Part shown: positions 7,897 to 8,599 of the stretch, one piece after another | Layout of the letters: each line of letters opens with the position of its first letter | Position numbering within the stretch: the stretch's first letter is position 1 | Assembly: GCA_009782165.1 (NCBI GenBank) | Contig: WQUH01000284.1 | Coordinates: 1 to 8,599 of the forward strand | Source: Pseudomonadota bacterium | Lineage (GTDB): Bacteria; Desulfobacterota; Desulfobulbia; Desulfobulbales; Desulfobulbaceae | Direction: 5' to 3' | DNA: 8,599 nucleotides | The notes under the pieces: model-generated | Database searches by the model: none | Told to the model about the DNA's origin: nothing | The model's input: the letters and a program-made list of their open reading frames with translations, nothing else | Position numbers and translations under genes: made by a program

Positions 7897-8290
7897 CACC
7901 AACGTGCTGGTGTCGGCGCTGCTTTCTCCCGCTTCGTTTCCGGCGCGGATTCTGGCCTGGGTGCTTTCCGGAGATGTTGCCCTCTGCGTCGATGCGCGGA
8001 TCCTCGCCGAATACGAAAACGTGCTGTCGCGACCGGAGTTTGGTTTCAACCCGGCTCATATTCGCGACCTGCTTGATTTCATCCACCGCGAAGCCATTCC
8101 GACGCCAGCCTTGGCCAGCCCGGCGCTCAGCCCTGATCCAGCGGACATGGTTTTTATCGAAGTATGTCTGGGCGGCGCAGCCCGGCGCATCGTCACCGGC
8201 ACCCTCAAGCATTTCCCATCCGCTGTTCAAGAAGTGGTGACGGTCATGTCGCCCAAAGAGTTCGTCACCACATTCCTGAAAAATCTGTGA
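7880..8290 (+). CDS. PIN-domain toxin, COG1569-type
   Basis: This 136-residue protein is the toxin partner of the preceding antitoxin. PIN-domain toxins are magnesium-dependent ribonucleases that block translation when the antitoxin is lost. The core is visible: MRIVLDTNVLVSALL with Asp6, the ILAEYENVLSRPEF helix with Glu44, and the SPDPADMVFIEV segment with Asp86 and Asp89. The closing VTGTLKHFP (residues 105-113) completes it. In relatives the residue after VTG is usually Asn or Asp; here it is Thr108, so one acidic or polar position of the site is altered. The other three are intact. The ATG at 7880 lies inside the antitoxin gene and gives the conserved N-terminus; a start at 7802 would run through the antitoxin in another frame. 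The cellular target cannot be predicted. Call the family PIN rather than VapC: the fold is shared, but the subfamily differs from classic VapC. Confidence 0.88.
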   Translation: MRIVLDTNVLVSALLSPASFPARILAWVLSGDVALCVDARILAEYENVLSRPEFGFNPAHIRDLLDFIHREAIPTPALASPALSPDPADMVFIEVCLGGAARRIVTGTLKHFPSAVQEVVTVMSPKEFVTTFLKNL

Positions 8291-8293
8291 AGC

Positions 8294-8326
8294 AAAAATG
8301 ATGCGTTGAACGACGTCAAACGCATC
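8294..8326 (-). terminator. Rho-independent terminator of the BrnA-like gene
   Basis: GATGCGTT (8300-8307) pairs perfectly with AACGCATC (8319-8326). On the - strand the stem is followed after one A by TTTTT (8298-8294), the arrangement of an intrinsic terminator. It lies 24 bases beyond the stop of the BrnA-like gene. On the + strand no T-run follows, so it would serve the convergent toxin operon only as a weak barrier. This is the only U-tailed terminator recognised in the window. Confidence 0.65.
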
Positions 8327-8350
8327 GGCAGCGCCTGAAATAAGCTTGGC

Positions 8351-8599
8351 TTACGGCTCTGCTCGATGCTGTGCCTCAACATAGGAGCGCAGCACGGCAT
8401 TGATGCGTGACTGGTAGCGCGCGCCGGTATGCCGGAAAAAATCCAACACGTCCGCATCGATGCGCAAGGTTATGAGTTGCTTTTTACGTGGCAGTTCTAC
8501 CGCTGTTTTCGACCAAACAGCATTGGGTAGATACGGCGCGTCCCTGTAGTCGATTTGCTCATCCGGCATAGCGGCCACAGCATCGAGCCGTGTCTTCCG
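8351..8599 (-). CDS. BrnA/CopG-family antitoxin (DUF4415-like), 5' end outside the window
   Basis: The - strand frame is open from the right edge to TAA 8351-8353 and gives 82 residues. The C-terminal half, KKQLITLRIDADVLDFFRHT followed by GARYQSRINAVLRSYVEA, is the ribbon-helix-helix DNA-binding part typical of BrnA/DUF4415 proteins. The N-terminal half, with DEQIDYRDAPYLP and a W-S-K-T segment, fits the toxin-wrapping region of that family. A GTG at 8578 could be a start, but the family-like residues continue beyond it (KTRLDAVAAMPDE), so the real start is probably past 8599. BrnA is the repressor and antidote of the BrnT ribonuclease, and brnT normally lies directly upstream, which here would be outside the window. 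It converges with the Phd/PIN operon across a 60-base gap. Solitary BrnA-like proteins also exist, so a toxin partner is likely but not shown. Confidence 0.78.
   Translation of the reverse strand, partial: RKTRLDAVAAMPDEQIDYRDAPYLPNAVWSKTAVELPRKKQLITLRIDADVLDFFRHTGARYQSRINAVLRSYVEAQHRAEP

Noticed and set aside
7555..8049. The upstream part of the 262-codon - strand frame opposite the antitoxin and toxin
   Set aside because: It is antisense to two well-supported genes and resembles nothing; only the part below about 7554 has family-like sequence.

Overview
The window looks like a piece of a GC-rich, Gram-negative proteobacterial chromosome. A long-form (E. coli-like) dihydroxy-acid dehydratase, a separately encoded glycyl-tRNA synthetase alpha chain, UvrA and SecB indicate a proteobacterium. 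The rubrerythrin with a twin-arginine signal fits an anaerobic or microaerophilic lifestyle. Together these suggest a Desulfobacterota/deltaproteobacterial organism, but that placement is an inference from gene style, not from a phylogenetic marker.

Layout: (1) 1-780, + strand, the C-terminal 259 residues of IlvD, followed by a gene-free stretch with three strong stem-loops. (2) 1035-1235, - strand, a small cold-shock protein with two stem-loops in its leader, then about 540 bases without a gene. (3) 1775-2656, - strand, glyQ, divergent from (4) uvrA at 2834-5662, + strand. (5) secB at 5776-6240, + strand, then a 200-base gap holding four consecutive hairpins. (6) 6441-7127, + strand, a Tat-exported rubrerythrin. 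(7) From about 7130 to the end, an accessory zone. It contains a dispersed-repeat-like hairpin, a 5'-truncated remnant of a Fic/AlbA-type regulator C-terminus on the - strand, a complete Phd/YefM antitoxin plus PIN toxin operon with its operator, a shared convergent region with a terminator, and a BrnA/CopG-like antitoxin that runs off the right edge on the - strand.

The left 7.1 kb holds unrelated housekeeping genes: branched-chain amino-acid synthesis, cold-shock RNA chaperoning, tRNA charging, nucleotide excision repair, export chaperoning and peroxide defence. They look like separate short transcription units rather than one operon. The right 1.4 kb is a toxin-antitoxin cluster of the kind that accumulates by horizontal transfer. 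I see no evidence for a wholly new system. The most useful leads are the truncated regulator abutting the toxin-antitoxin operator, the structured csp leader, the hairpin cluster after secB, glyQ without an adjacent glyS, and the exported rubrerythrin.
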